Source: Tenodera sinensis | Lineage: Eukaryota; Arthropoda; Insecta; Mantodea; Mantidae | Direction of reading: 5' to 3' | NCBI GenBank assembly: GCA_030765045.1 | Contig: CM060969.1 | Span: forward strand, 49,426,716 to 49,490,715 | Length of the DNA: 64,000 nucleotides | Part shown: piece by piece, positions 11,412-23,716 of the stretch | Numbering within the stretch: the first letter of the stretch is position 1 | Layout of the letters: every line of letters starts with the position of its first letter | Translations under genes and position numbers: made by a program | Notes under the pieces: generated by a model | What the model was told of the DNA's origin: nothing | The model's database searches: none | What the model saw: only the letters and a program-made list of their open reading frames with translations

Positions 11412-12514
11412 TGCAACGGCATCATAAATTAGCCTTACCAGCTAAGTAACTGTTTTTTGAGTCCATAAACTAAGTTTATATTCTTTTTTCTCCAAAAAGA
11501 ATTTCTACGCGAGATTTACTTCGAGTACTGACTGAACTTCCGTAAGGTAAAATTGAATATACCTACGTCCATGCATTATACATTAGTTATGAAATGTATA
11601 GATACTGAAAGTTCTGATTTCGTCAGAAGGGATGACTAGTGAATTTTCAGTCATTTCATCTTCGAGTCAAGGATTTCTAAAATTGTTTTGTTTATTAGAA
11701 TCCTTATAGATGGTGCCCATTCCTAAATGCATGTGTCTTTTTAAGTTTAGACCATCTCACATTTTTACTATTAGTTTTAAGACCTGCTTCGACATACTGA
11801 TTGTGAGCTTCAGCGAGATTGGCATCAGTCGGAGAATTCATCTTTGGGTCTTTGGTTTTGTACTGCCACTTACGCTGTTGCTAATGAAGAAACTTTATCA
11901 GAGTAGTTCTATTCAAATGTTTTTATTACATTTCGATACATCGATGAATGTTGAATTTGTCTAAGCAGTTGTGTGTCGTATTGGCTGAATAACTTTGTTC
12001 CCTGTTTCAGCAGCTATTTTTCTGGAAACTAACTGGAATGCTATAGAGAGCATAAAGGACTTGAACAACTGCAAATGCAAAAAGGACTGTTGCATGTTTT
12101 GACCCCATAAAATTAATGACAACGCACCCCATTTCTTCCTTCTAATGTTGTAGATTAAATTTAACCATATCTACAACTTTCTGTACATTAGTCTAATCCT
12201 GAATCATTATATATGATGCTTAAAAGTCTCATTGATCTCTACTTGATCAATCAGTGTTACATTTCAATAGGCATGTCGCTTAAAATTTTATAAATTATTC
12301 CAATGTTTTAGAGAATATATTTAAAGTATTTTAGTAGTTCCAGCTTTTGGTTTAAAATAATGTATGAGACTTAAATACCGTGAAGAGTGTAATCTCATTT
12401 AACATCTGTTTCGAAACCACCATTGTATTACGCGCGGAATGCTATTTCTCATGGGAATGGATGCTTTCGAGAAGCTAAAAGAATAAAATTTCTGACAAAA
12501 TGCAAATAAAGAAG
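11412..12514. other. No recognised feature
   Basis: A+T-rich, no exon or repeat family seen. An octamer-type ATGCAAAT near 12500 borders the next block. Confidence 0.35.
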
Positions 12515-12745
12515 AGGTTTGGGACGACGACGTGTCTGGGAAGTGCAGTTGGCGAAGCATGTCCAACTGCATTCGACTGTAGTTGTTCCGTGCAGGGGAG
12601 GATCAGAGCGGTGTGAAAATCGAGCTAAGAGCCTGATCTCGTCAGCAACGCGTGACCCCGCTAGGATGAGAGGTGACCGAGGACACCGGCACCATTCTTT
12701 ACAACTAGGGAACCTCCAGCAAGAAGTCAGCGCGAAAACTTAATA
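12515..12745. other. G+C-rich block of unknown role
   Basis: About 230 bases rich in CpG and G+C (GACGACGACGTGTC, ACGCGTGACCCCGC, GACCGAGGACACCGGCACC). The plus strand has a 74-codon open frame with no recognisable domain and no good splice sites at the edges. It could be a conserved noncoding element, a regulatory island or an old repeat. Confidence 0.25.
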
Positions 12746-13417
12746 AACTTCAAGAAAACTGCGACGTTTGCTGTTTAAGTCACAATATGCCTTATATGTT
12801 AGATTACAACTTCTAAGTAAAGTGTTGTGCCTTTCCAGCACTCTTTAGTTTTTATTTTTGGTTGTGCTCTCAGAAGTGGATGCTTTAAGAAACTACTCAA
12901 TTCTTGAAAAAGTGAAATGTTCAAGATCTACTTAGGCACTTAGTTGTGCAGAAATGTACCTAATGACTTCCTTTAATGGAATAGGTTCGGTTTTAGGTTG
13001 CCTCGAGTTGTTTAGTAGAAAGCAACAAATATTGCACTATTTGATTCTCATCAAAATCATCAATGTTTCAGCTTTTGCAATACATACATCCCAAGTACTA
13101 GGTTGTCTCATAAGTGCGTTCGTTTCCGTTATGTTTCAGTCATAAGAAAGCTTGGGAGTACACCTCACCCGCAGCACAGCTACGACAGCGTAGTTGCCAA
13201 ACTTTCTGTTTTAGGGAGAAATTCTCAGCTCAAAATCAACTAAACCACTTGTGACATGCCCGATTCGTTACTGCATTTTCCCCCTAGACAACACAGATTT
13301 TCTGCTGACATTGTGAGGTGATTTTGCCCTTACAATAGTAAAAGAGCATAAGATGTCGAAAATATTCCTTTTTGCTTTCCATAGTTTAAACACAAGTTCA
13401 CGCTGTTACATCCAACG

Positions 13418-13421
<4 letters not shown>
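12746..13421. other. No recognised feature
   Basis: No exon, repeat family or structure found. Confidence 0.35.

Positions 13422-13509
<88 letters not shown>
13422..13509. repeat. Compound (TC)n-(CA)n microsatellite
   Basis: About 17 TC units followed by ATT and about 23 CA units without interruption. Confidence 0.98.
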
Positions 13510-13511
<2 letters not shown>

Positions 13512-14235
13512 ACGTATCCAGTAGCGAGTCTGTTGACCTCTAAATCGTAGGAGTGGCTAGGCAACTTGATAACTCGAGTGTACAGAGGGTTCATGGTTTT
13601 CAGGGGCTACAGATGGAACTTGCGAGCAAAACGAACGAACTTATGAGACAATCTTGTTACCTGAATAATGCATTCCATTTAATCAAATGCTCTAATTCAG
13701 TTTTGGAGGTGTTTCCTGTGAAGGCACAGTGATGAGTTGGGTACATACATTTGGTGAAATCAGAAGTTTTATTCAAGAACATCTAGTTTAAGCAAACAAT
13801 TCTGCAAGTCTTCATAGAGGCTGAGATTTTGATGAGAAACAAGCGAATCTACGTTGAAGCAAGGCTAGAGGAATGCTATTATTTTTTGTATAGATTATTT
13901 ATTTGTGTTCTTCAAGGGATAAAGTTACAAAGGCTGCTAACCTTTTGCTTACTCAAATGGATGACTACAAGTTTTATTTTATTTTAACTGGTACAAGGTG
14001 TTTGAGGAAAATTTATTAGAATTATGTTTACGAATTTATTTTTTCCAGTAAACAAAGCACTGACATGTCTGAGTATTTATTCGCATTGGTCCATATTTTC
14101 TGCGGATAATTAAAATAATTGAGGTGTTCTCTGATGTTGGAGTTTTTGTTAATATATTCCAAATAATCCAGGAACACGACTAAAATGGGAAAAAATGGAC
14201 AATAAACATTTCAGTAGCACTGAAATCCTTCTTGT
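13510..14235. other. No recognised feature
   Basis: A+T-rich sequence with no assignable exon or repeat. Confidence 0.35.
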
Positions 14236-14472
14236 CCTGATTATTACTTGCACAGAGCACAAATTGTAATAGACATAGAATTTCTGATGGTCTGTGGAAG
14301 CATTTATCTTCTGATATTATCTCCACTAGTTTGAGACGGGATACGTTAGGTCTCCTCCCGTCCAGTTGAGGGAGGTGGCTATACCTATTTGCCAATGAGT
14401 AGACAACACCATCATAAGTATGCTCTACTGGTTTGATACAGAACACAAGGCATGATACTGTGACAATATCAA

Positions 14473-14519
<47 letters not shown>

Positions 14520-14565
14520 AGAGCATGACGTGATAAGGTGCCCTACAAAAGGCGTGACATCGAAA
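14236..14565 (+). repeat. Repeat H, copy 1 (contains poly-A tract)
   Basis: Shared with 40665-41000: GTAATAGACATAGAATTT, GTTGAGGGAGGTGGCTA, CAATGAGTAGACAACACCA, GGTTTGATACAGAACACAAG, GAGCATGACGTGATAAGGT and CCCTACAAA in the same order. This copy carries a run of about 43 A at 14475-14517 where the other has AAGAAAATG. I do not know the class of the repeat. Confidence 0.75.
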
Positions 14566-15820
14566 AAATAATATATAGCACATGTTGCCACTTTATACTT
14601 TCAGATTTAGTGTAGTTTAACATAGGCAAAGTTGAGATAGATATTTCTAGTGCAATTAGATTAGTCCTGCTGGAGATTCATCCCAAAAGCACAGTCCCCT
14701 CGGTCACCTACCTCGCTGGCTCACTCGCTCGCACAGGTGACTGACTTCACCACCAGCACTGATGATGCTGGAAACTTAAAACATTGTTAAATAACTTACA
14801 TACACATTCATTATGTTAACAGCGCTACCAGGGATAACAAAGTACATGGTCTTTCTTGGCGTTGTCGCCCGTTACACGAGAGCTGGTGGCTCGGTAATAG
14901 CCGTAACAGCAGTCAAATAGAATATAGAATCTGCGGAGTGATTACAAAATATACTCCCATTACAGCTGCAATGAAAATAATTGTTTACTGCATTATTACA
15001 GACGCTTTTCTCTTGCATCACTTTAATTTCTGATATTGAGTCATATTGTGGCATGATAAATTTCAGTTTTTCTAATGTATGTGGTTTTGCTTTGTCGAGC
15101 TTCTCCTCTCTTCAGTACACACTCTCTTTCTTACTCTACGCATTTTGCCAAGGGAAAGTGCAGTAGTGATAAACGCATTGAGAATTTTCTCTATGTGGGG
15201 AAAATTCCATTAAATTCAGCTAAAAATCGCCAAGACTCGTGTTATCGTGTTATGAGGCATTATAAATTATAACAAGTACACTATTTGCTAGCAGATCAAC
15301 GACTATTCAAAGCTGTAGTCACATTGAAGACCACAGCCTATGCTCAAAGCCTGGGTGCGAGCAGCGGGAGCTATGCTACACTGGCCCACCCACCTACAGC
15401 TATTAAACGGGCGACAAAACCAAAAAAGACCGGGTTGAGAAGCCATGGCCAGAGGAGCACAAGCCGTAGGTATGATTAGGTAAGCCCTTAGTCCGTCTAG
15501 TCAAAATCTTCTCATTTAAAAGCTATTCAAACAGTGACAACAAAAATGTGCTGAACAAGAGCTAAAAGCATTTAAAAGCCAAACTTTTATTTGAATTACC
15601 TTTGAAAAATTTTTGTTAATGTGAGACAATTATACCTACTTCTACGAAAATAAATGCATTTTTCTTTAAAAAAGTTTAAGATAATAAAAATATTTTAAAA
15701 GGATTAAATTTGGCTTTTAAATATTGTATTACTACATGGAATCTGGAAAGTTTTCAAGCTGGACACTTTATTTATGAAAGCTACACAAAAATACTGAAGT
15801 TATCAATAAAATGAAGAATT

Positions 15821-15823
<3 letters not shown>
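14566..15823. other. No recognised gene; short G+C-rich spots
   Basis: Two short G+C-rich spots (14690-14760 and 15345-15440) stand out but give no protein or family match. The words CAGCGCTACCAGGG near 14820 recur near 41430, hinting at one more shared repeat. Confidence 0.3.
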
Positions 15824-15900
<77 letters not shown>

Positions 15901-15944
15901 CACACGCACACGCACACGCACACACACACACATACACACACAAA
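15824..15944. repeat. Compound (CA)n-(CTCTCA)n-(CA)n microsatellite
   Basis: A CA run, then seven CTCTCA-type hexamers, then a CA/CGCA run. The middle block has a higher-order 6-bp period. Confidence 0.97.
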
Positions 15945-18439
15945 TTTGTCTTATTTTAGTAATGTCAAGATATGTGTGTTGTTAATTTGTTTTGATTTAT
16001 TTATTCAGGTACTTATTAATGTTTCGTTTCACTGACATCTCGTGCCGGATCAGAGAATGAAATGTATATCATATTTATATTCTTAAAGACGTCTATTTTT
16101 TATTTCTTCCGAAGAGTCGAATAACAGCATGCTTCTGTTTTAAGGAGTAACAACTTCAGATAAATTTATATACATAATGGAATATGCAATACGATATTAG
16201 ATTATTAAAATAATTCAGCGTTATTTGAACTATGCATGATTTACGGATATCCCACAATACACAATTTGCTGTGCCTACCTATCGAGGTTCGGTGGTAGTT
16301 GAGTACAATGTGACCACATTTGGTTTATAAGCCCATAACTAGGAATAGTCCATTTATACACTGGAGCCTCTGAAAGGGATAGTGCAAATAGTGTCTGTCC
16401 ACCAGCTCATGGTCTTAGGGGAATGAAGATGAGAGAAGAGGGATTTCAGTAAGTTTTGTAAACATCCTAGTAAACGTTCTGCTGCTCCAGGTGTTGCCAA
16501 CTTACCTCCAATGTTATTCACGCTATGTTTACTCACTGCTGATTTCTGTGAGTTTCAATTGTTGAATCTTATGAGCCACTAGTGTAATTTCCGAAGTAAA
16601 ATAGAATGATAGATTCTGACAGTAGGGAAATAAAGGAAAGTGATTGAGGGACGTGATGAGGAAGCTAAGAACTGTATAAAACTTCCACTGAGTTGCATGC
16701 AGGTGTAAGATTTAAGTGTGAATGGTGAAAAGAGTGTTCTAACGACCCTTGGGAAACCTTGGTAACACAATCTGCACACATTGCAGGGAATGTGGGTGAT
16801 GTTCCTAGGTGTGTTCGTAAAATTATAGATGACTTGTACAATGCTGAGATGCGTGTTCCTACTATAAATTCCTGCCTGTTGTTCGGAAGATATAACTTTT
16901 CCACGGAGAGAAGTTTGCTTTGGAAAATAACTTCAGAACCGGGCTTCAAATAGGGAAAATGTCAGAACAAGAATGAAAAAAAAAAAAAAAAAAGGTACTT
17001 GTGAATATCCACACATCGTGACTTGGGGGCACGATTATCTACTAAAATAAAGCATTTGCGGGAAAGTGGAACAGATGTGTTCTACACACATTGACGAAAG
17101 CCGGGTAGATAATATCATATTGACAAAAGTGTATATTTTTATAAGCTAAGCATATTGCATGAACTGAATAACGTTTAAATTTCGCTATTCTGAGCAACTA
17201 CTTTGCTTTAACTTAGCGTGAATAAACATTTTAAGATTGTCATAAGCGCAACCAGAAGCACGAGTTCAGCTTAAGATATCGCTATTTACTGGAATTGATT
17301 ACTAATGTGCTGACTCGCTGCATTCCTGCCAGGGACCATGAGCTGGTGGACAGACAGTACACAAAGTGTAGACTCCGTGACAAGCAGTAGATAAGAGGTA
17401 TTTACCAATAGTACTGCATCAGCTGTTACGTGATGTTCATACATCATATCCACACCCAACGGTAGTGTTGATGTTATTATTCTATTTGGCAACTTCATAC
17501 TCTGGCTTGGCTATCGGCAAGTGGGAATAAACAGTGACAACTTTATACACAGATACAGAGTACATCGAAGTGCTTCTCTTCTAAGGGGAAGAGGAAATGA
17601 ATGCAAGAGAGACTTGTCGGCTGTCTCTATCAACAACGTTACCCCAACAAACGTCACCTACCTCACCTTGTGTCCAAGCTTGGTTTAAGTGCAACAGACA
17701 GCTTACGCTCTAACAGACAACCTTGTCGAAAACAACGGACGCGGGTTGTCAGATCCCACAACCAGGTAGCAGCTATTTTGAGTACCTGCAGTAATTGATT
17801 AAACTGTTATTTGTTTACTTAGAGTATTTCAATTTTTATTTTTACCTCTTTCCTATCTTCGTGATCTATATGGCTTATATCCTCATAATTCAGAAACACC
17901 AGCACATCACGAAAGAGGTTATGGACGTGGGTTTGTTTACAAAATATGGTCACATGGTACCCATTTACCTTGTAGCATATATTTATATACAGTGTGTAAT
18001 CTATGAATATTCTGCTTCGTTTGCTGTTTGTTAAGCAATGGCCATTTAATGATATAAATTACCATAGAATGGTCCGCGTGTGTGCCTCGCGGTGTTTTGA
18101 AACTTCGTGAATACCTACATTACAAGAATGAAGTTCTCGTGTGAGCTTTTAAGCTGAAAATATGTGAAACGTTCCTATGTATATGTAGATACACAAATTA
18201 AAAGTGGAGATAGGAAGTTCGTAATTGTGAAATTTAGGTTATGTGCACGAAAGATAGATTATCTTTTTCAACTTTCCCATAGTGTATTGCATAAACAAAG
18301 AAATAACATTGAAGGAACTTTCACCTCAATGCACACACACGCAATATACCATTTCTAACGTAGGCTTATCTGTTTAAATCTCTTTGCACTAAAAATAAAC
18401 TGTGTCTAAATAGCTCGTGATGAATGTTTTCTAATTTAT
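15945..18439. other. No recognised gene; weak local inverted similarity
   Basis: TGTCTGTCCACCAGCTCATGG near 16392-16412 is closely matched in inverse orientation near 17336-17358. The pair is about 950 bp apart and could mark the ends of an old element. Poly-A lies at 16976-16993. No exon was found. Confidence 0.3.
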
Positions 18440-18670
18440 GGATTCCGCATGAGGTTAAAACGAGACGAGAAAGCAGAAACAGGAAAAACAAAAGAAGCGT
18501 TGCTCTCGGCTTTAGAATCTGCAATTGGAGCGGCTCTTTTATATGGATGTCGGCGTCCCTTATTGGAAATTTCAACACGAGGCTTGCCAGAAACTGCTGG
18601 AGGTCATTTGTCTTGGGCCATCACCCAGATAAAGATGGGATGTTAGTCGTTGCTGGAATCAAAATGTATA
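18440..18670. other. Compositionally distinct block, unknown
   Basis: A block of mixed, non-repetitive sequence. Two overlapping plus-strand frames are open for 65-100 codons, and one minus-strand frame for 70. None has a recognisable domain. A conserved noncoding element is possible. Confidence 0.2.
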
Positions 18671-19867
18671 CTGCCTTATTTGTTTTGCTGAGGAAAAGCT
18701 GTTGCCAAACAGAGGCTTGTTACTGAATTAATTTATCCATAAAGTGATTTGTTCGCGGATAGAAAATTAAATTTTTGTCTCAAGAAGTTTTCAAGAGCAG
18801 CGGCGTAGCGCCAAAAAATTGAGGGATGTGTTACATACCCTGTAATTGTTCTCAAACTCATTGCCAAGTTGGTGTTCATTATAATTTTGTGGTACATAAT
18901 CACCCATATTAAAGTAAAGCTTTCCTAAACATGATTTGAATTCGCGCCAGTCAGCAATAACGATGGAGTATGTTTGGAAACAAAGCTTGGATCAACGGCA
19001 TCTGTCATCAGCTGCAAGAAAGTGTTGTGCGCTTGACTCATGGGATGTAATGTGTTCTTGTACATTTCATGTTAAGAATTGCGCTAACATTATTGAATTC
19101 GCGTCATATATATGTTTTGTTGAGCCTTTTCGAAAGAAAAGTGGGTTTGGAATTCCAACGGTTATGAAGATTTAGATAACAGTTACAAGGTAGACAAAAA
19201 TATTCTTGTAATCACATAATATGCAAAAAAACAACTAAAATGTTTGAGATAAATCCAGGAATAGCATTTTAATTGAATAATCAGTATAAGCTCTTAGTTG
19301 AATAGCATAACAATGAAGCAATAAAGAACACAGTTTTACTGTCTCATTTTGTACGAGCTATATGTTTTCTAGGAAAACAGGCACTTGCTTTTCATAGAGA
19401 ATAAAGCATCTTCAAACAGAGGCAATTATATTGAATATTTAAGTGTTTTAGCAATATGACACCTGCGTAAGAGCACTGGGAAAAATACACTGTTTTTCGT
19501 GTAACTTCACCTGATATTCTGAATGACTTAATTTCAAGTGTGAGTGCAGTTAGGATGCGTGAAATTAAGAAGGAAATTTATGATGCCTTCTTTGTTTCGT
19601 GAATATTAGACGAAACTCCTGACAATAACAGTGAAGAACAACTCTGTATCATTCGTTGACGAAAGTGTTGAAGAGAGGTTTATTTGAATTATAAATGTTC
19701 TGATAGAAAAGCAGATTCTCTTTTGAATCAGGCTCTCAATATTGTAGAATATTTCTTTCAGATAAAGATAAAAGATGGAAAATCCGAAGGACAATTCTGT
19801 TCAAGATGGGTAATATTTTAACGAATTTTACAATATTCGTTGGGTTACATACTGGAGTATGATTGTC
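18671..19867. other. No recognised feature
   Basis: A+T-rich sequence with no exon, repeat family or inverted repeat that I can support. Confidence 0.35.
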
Positions 19868-20068
19868 AGTGCGTGTGTGTGTATATGGTTAGTATGTATG
19901 TGTGTACGCTTGTTTATGTGTGTGTTTGTGGGCGTGGTGAATGTATATGTTTGTGTGTATGTGTGTCTTGTGCAGCTGTGTGTATTGTGTGTATTTGTGT
20001 GTTTGTGCGAGTGTATTTAAGTATTTGTGTGTGCGTGTGTATATAATGTATGTGTGGGGTGTGTATGT
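19868..20068. repeat. Imperfect (GT)n tract
   Basis: About 200 bases made almost entirely of TGTGTGT interrupted by TATG, TTTG and CG-containing variants: a degenerate microsatellite on the plus strand. Confidence 0.9.
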
Positions 20069-20111
20069 GCAGAGTTTTACAATATTAAACCCATTTTATG
20101 GTGTGTAATTA

Positions 20112-20922
20112 AAATAACATTCCTTTTTACTTTCACTGCTGTATACTTAGTGCATAGAGAAGGTATTGCATTCTAGTCAAAAATTTAATATTGAGATTTC
20201 ACCGAAAATACATGTTTCGAGGCCCTTTGAATAAAGAAACATATCTTTTAGAAGAAGGTCCTAGCGCGTGCGCAATTGTATGTGAAACCGGGACAACATA
20301 ACTCAAAAACAAAATGTCAGATACATACCAAATTTGGTATTTTAAGTTCAGTCCTTTCCAAAGATGCAACACAAACGTTTTCAAAAACTCTCACTCTAAA
20401 CTGCTGTTTACGAGGAACATTTTTAAAATTATTTTCTGAAAAATGAATAAGGCGTTTAATTAAAGCACTACATGTAAAATATATTTACATGACAAATAAA
20501 ATGTATATCGAAAGTTTTCAGGGAATGGCTTGTGAAGTCCTTTTCATTTTGAAGGAAATTTATGTAATCTTGCACAGCTGGAGAACGTTAAGCGATAGAG
20601 ATAACTTAAGGTAGGTACATATCTTTAAGACACTCATTTATTTCAAGCAAACTATCTGCAGCATAAGCCATTTCCGAGATAACCGTTATTAATGTTTGGA
20701 ATTGTTCAGTACTTTGTGATTAAGTTGAAATCCTGCCGATTTTCAATTGTTTCTCGTGATTGCATAAAGAATATGGAATTGACTGGCCTCATAGCTCCGT
20801 CGGTAGAGCACCTGTCTGCTGTGCATGGGGTCACGGATTCGATTCCCGGTCAGGAGGGTGGGTAGTTTCCTTTCACTAGGATTATTTCCTATCCTCCCTA
20901 GAGTCTGGAGGTATGAATGAGG

Positions 20923-20997
<75 letters not shown>

Positions 20998-21240
20998 CTT
21001 AATGTAATAAATAAAAAAAAGTAATAGAAACCCAACGTTCTAACCCACTGTTACGCGAGTGGACACCATTCCTGTTGAACAATTGTTCCAACAAGGTCAG
21101 AGCCGCCGGTATGACCTTTGATGTTAAAGGCTGATAAATGGAGCATAAAAAAGTATAGAATTCTGGACCCGTATATAGCGTCCAGTTCTTAAACATTTGA
21201 CTATCGCTATTTCTTTTGTATGTTACTGTAACTGTGGCCT
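20112..21240 (+). repeat. R1 repeat, diverged near-complete copy split by SINE-D
   Basis: It starts TTTTTACTTTCACTGCT and keeps GAGATTTCACCGAAAATAC, ACATAACTCAAAAAC, GATGCAACACAAACG, ATGACAAATAAAATGTATAT and CATTTCCGAGATAACC in R1 order. SINE-D interrupts it at 20782, and R1 resumes near 21185 with CATTTGACTATCGCTATTTC. The usual simple-repeat position has only GCGCGTGCGC here. Confidence 0.75.
20782..21184 (+). repeat. SINE-D, longest copy, with internal (TG)n
   Basis: The tRNA-like head has an A box (TAGCTCCGTCGGTAG) and B box (GGATTCGATTCCC). The first body module is ATTATTTCCTATCCTCCCTAGAGTCTGGAGGTATGAATGA. A (TG)n run follows at 20923-20995, then a second module with CAATTGTTCCAACAAGGTC and GCCGCCGGTATGACCTTTGATG. 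The second module recurs near 62333 and 62640, so the family appears to be about 400 bp including the microsatellite. Confidence 0.75.
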
Positions 21241-23189
21241 ATTAAATTGAAGTAAATAGGTAAATGAACTTCCATAAGAAAATTTCTACGAGCAATAAAG
21301 TGGAGAGAAAGTCACATGAAGGTAACACATTTTTAGAATTACAGGGCATATCTAGCAGTAGCACTACCGCAAATATTTTCAAAACTGAGCTTCTGATGAT
21401 GTGCTGCTTTCACACAATCAAAATTCGAACAAGGAATGGTAATATAAGTTACATAAATATACTCCAGTAGCTAGCAGGAAACTTAAAACTGATGTATATC
21501 ACAATATTACCTTCACAAGGGCAGCTGTTGTAAATATAATCAAATAAATAAGGACGTACTAACATGTAACTTACAAGTAAAGGGTTATCTGCACTATTTA
21601 TACACTAAAACGTTATCTAAACTTCTATAAAGATACAATCCCTGTGGATTAGGATTTCCTTAACGCTTCTATACAAGATCGGTTCACATATTATGTGCAA
21701 GAAAGCCCCAGTAGTACTGGAATTGTAAACGTACATGACAATTTGTTTCGCAGACTATTTGTGCTCGAATTATAAAAAATGAAAACGCTATCAGCCGGGA
21801 TCTGTGGTAAATTTCTAGGCTAATACAATCCTTATTTAAATGTGTTATTTTCTTAGTTTACTATTTCGACTAGAATATAGCTAAAGGAAATGTCATTTTA
21901 ATCCGATCTAAAATTATTTTCTTGAGTCAATAGTATTCAATTTCAATTTGAATGTGAAATCTGACAATGGTTGAAATCTCTACACGAATGCTACATTACC
22001 CGAATTTCAATTTTGTGAAAACCTATCAGCTGTCATTTCAGAGATAACCCCCGTGGAAGATTTAGATGATTCACCCTGTATAGTTGTATAGTAACTCAAT
22101 GTTAAATATACTTTCAAAGGCGCGTATATATTGTGTGTTACCTCTGCATTTATTTAAGAGAGCAAAACTGTAAAATAAAAATACTAAAACGGATAAATTT
22201 ATCCCTTTAGGATAAGTTTTGGAGATATGATCATGTATATGGTTATGTACAAAGCTTTTAATATCCTTTATATTACACCGCATAAATAGGCTAAAAGGTT
22301 CTACTATACCTATAAAATGTTTGTTGTGCTTTGAAATGGTTTCCAAATCCCATTAGTAAATATTATCGAAGGTAAAATAACATTTAAATATTGGATATAC
22401 AAACAACGCTTGGTGAGCTCTTACCTTTGTTTTGCCAGGGTATCTCCAGAGGGTGTCCAGTGAAAAAGAAAGAAAAGTTCAATAATAAAAGCATACATCA
22501 GTGCAAATAATGTTTTAGCGTGATATAAATGAGGATTTAATGTGAGAGTCAAGGGAATAGTAAGGTTGTGGAGACAACTGGCATGCGATAGTTTCTACTA
22601 CTGTGTTACAGGATAAGGATTGCCAACACAAGAACGTTACAGCATTTCGTTTCTAGAGACAAATGTTAGACAGAAAACTTGTAGACAATCAAGATGCTAC
22701 TGCTGCAATATCAACTAGGAAGATAAGACATGCTTTGAAGGAACTCAACAAAAATGTTATATTTTTACCTTCTCTATTATATACCTATAGTAAGTATCGT
22801 ATTCCACCCAAAAAATTCGATATCACAATTTCAGCGGAAATGCACGCTTTGATTCTCCCTCAATACAGATACTAAATGTCCATAATTTCCTTTCTAGTAA
22901 CTAGAATAGCAGAACATAAACCAAACCAGTTATGTAAAATGCTAATGTTCAATCGTACATAAACAATATGATTCTTATGCGATAATTCAAATAATACCTA
23001 CACAGAAAATTATTTATATTGATTTAAGGTAAAAAATTATAAACATTTGATACAAGAGCCATTGTATTAGTATCTATATCGAAATTTGAATTATAAATAA
23101 CAAAAATAAATTTAAAAAAATAAAAAAAGGGAGAAAGAAAGAACAAATGAGTGATGTCTGGAAAACCAAATTCGTCTAAGTTCTATGCA
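21241..23189. other. No recognised feature
   Basis: A+T-rich sequence; no exon or repeat family assigned. Confidence 0.35.
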
Positions 23190-23303
23190 GCACAGCGCCT
23201 TGTTTACACCATCCGCGATACAGTTGTGTAGCGGCAGCAGTAAGTTGTCACAAGCTCCAACTCTTAATATTACTAACCCGTATATTCAATGAAGGCGCTG
23301 TGC
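23190..23303. repeat. Short inverted repeat, candidate small element
   Basis: GCACAGCGCCTT at 23190-23201 is perfectly matched in inverse orientation at 23292-23303. The spacer is 90 bp and more G+C-rich than its surroundings. A 114-bp MITE or a hairpin is possible. No second copy is in the window. Confidence 0.35.
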
Positions 23304-23580
23304 CATGAAGGACTTATATGAATTTACGTTCCAGGTAGGATTCATTCTTTTTTGTCAGCGGGGGTACATATTGAATATTCCGAGAATAGCCTATGAGTCT
23401 TCAGCATTCTGAATGACACTTGTATAGTTGGAAAATGGGCACACATACACAAACTCTCTCTGCACAAAGCACTTCTTAAAGCACACAATTACATCTTTTT
23501 TTCCCCTTCTTTTTTAGCATGCACCGTTTCCAACTATATTCTAGAAGTTACAAGATTTCAAGCGGTAAGCTCATATTCCT

Positions 23581-23675
23581 TTTTACTTTCTCTACTGGTA
23601 AGTAGGGGAAGTATTGCATTCCACCAAAAAATTCGATGTTGAGATTTCACCGGAAATATGTTTTGAGACTCCTTG

Positions 23676-23716
<41 letters not shown>

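Noticed and set aside
16665..16949. 94-codon minus-strand frame
   Set aside because: No domain recognised, an overlapping 64-codon frame on the other strand, and no splice context.
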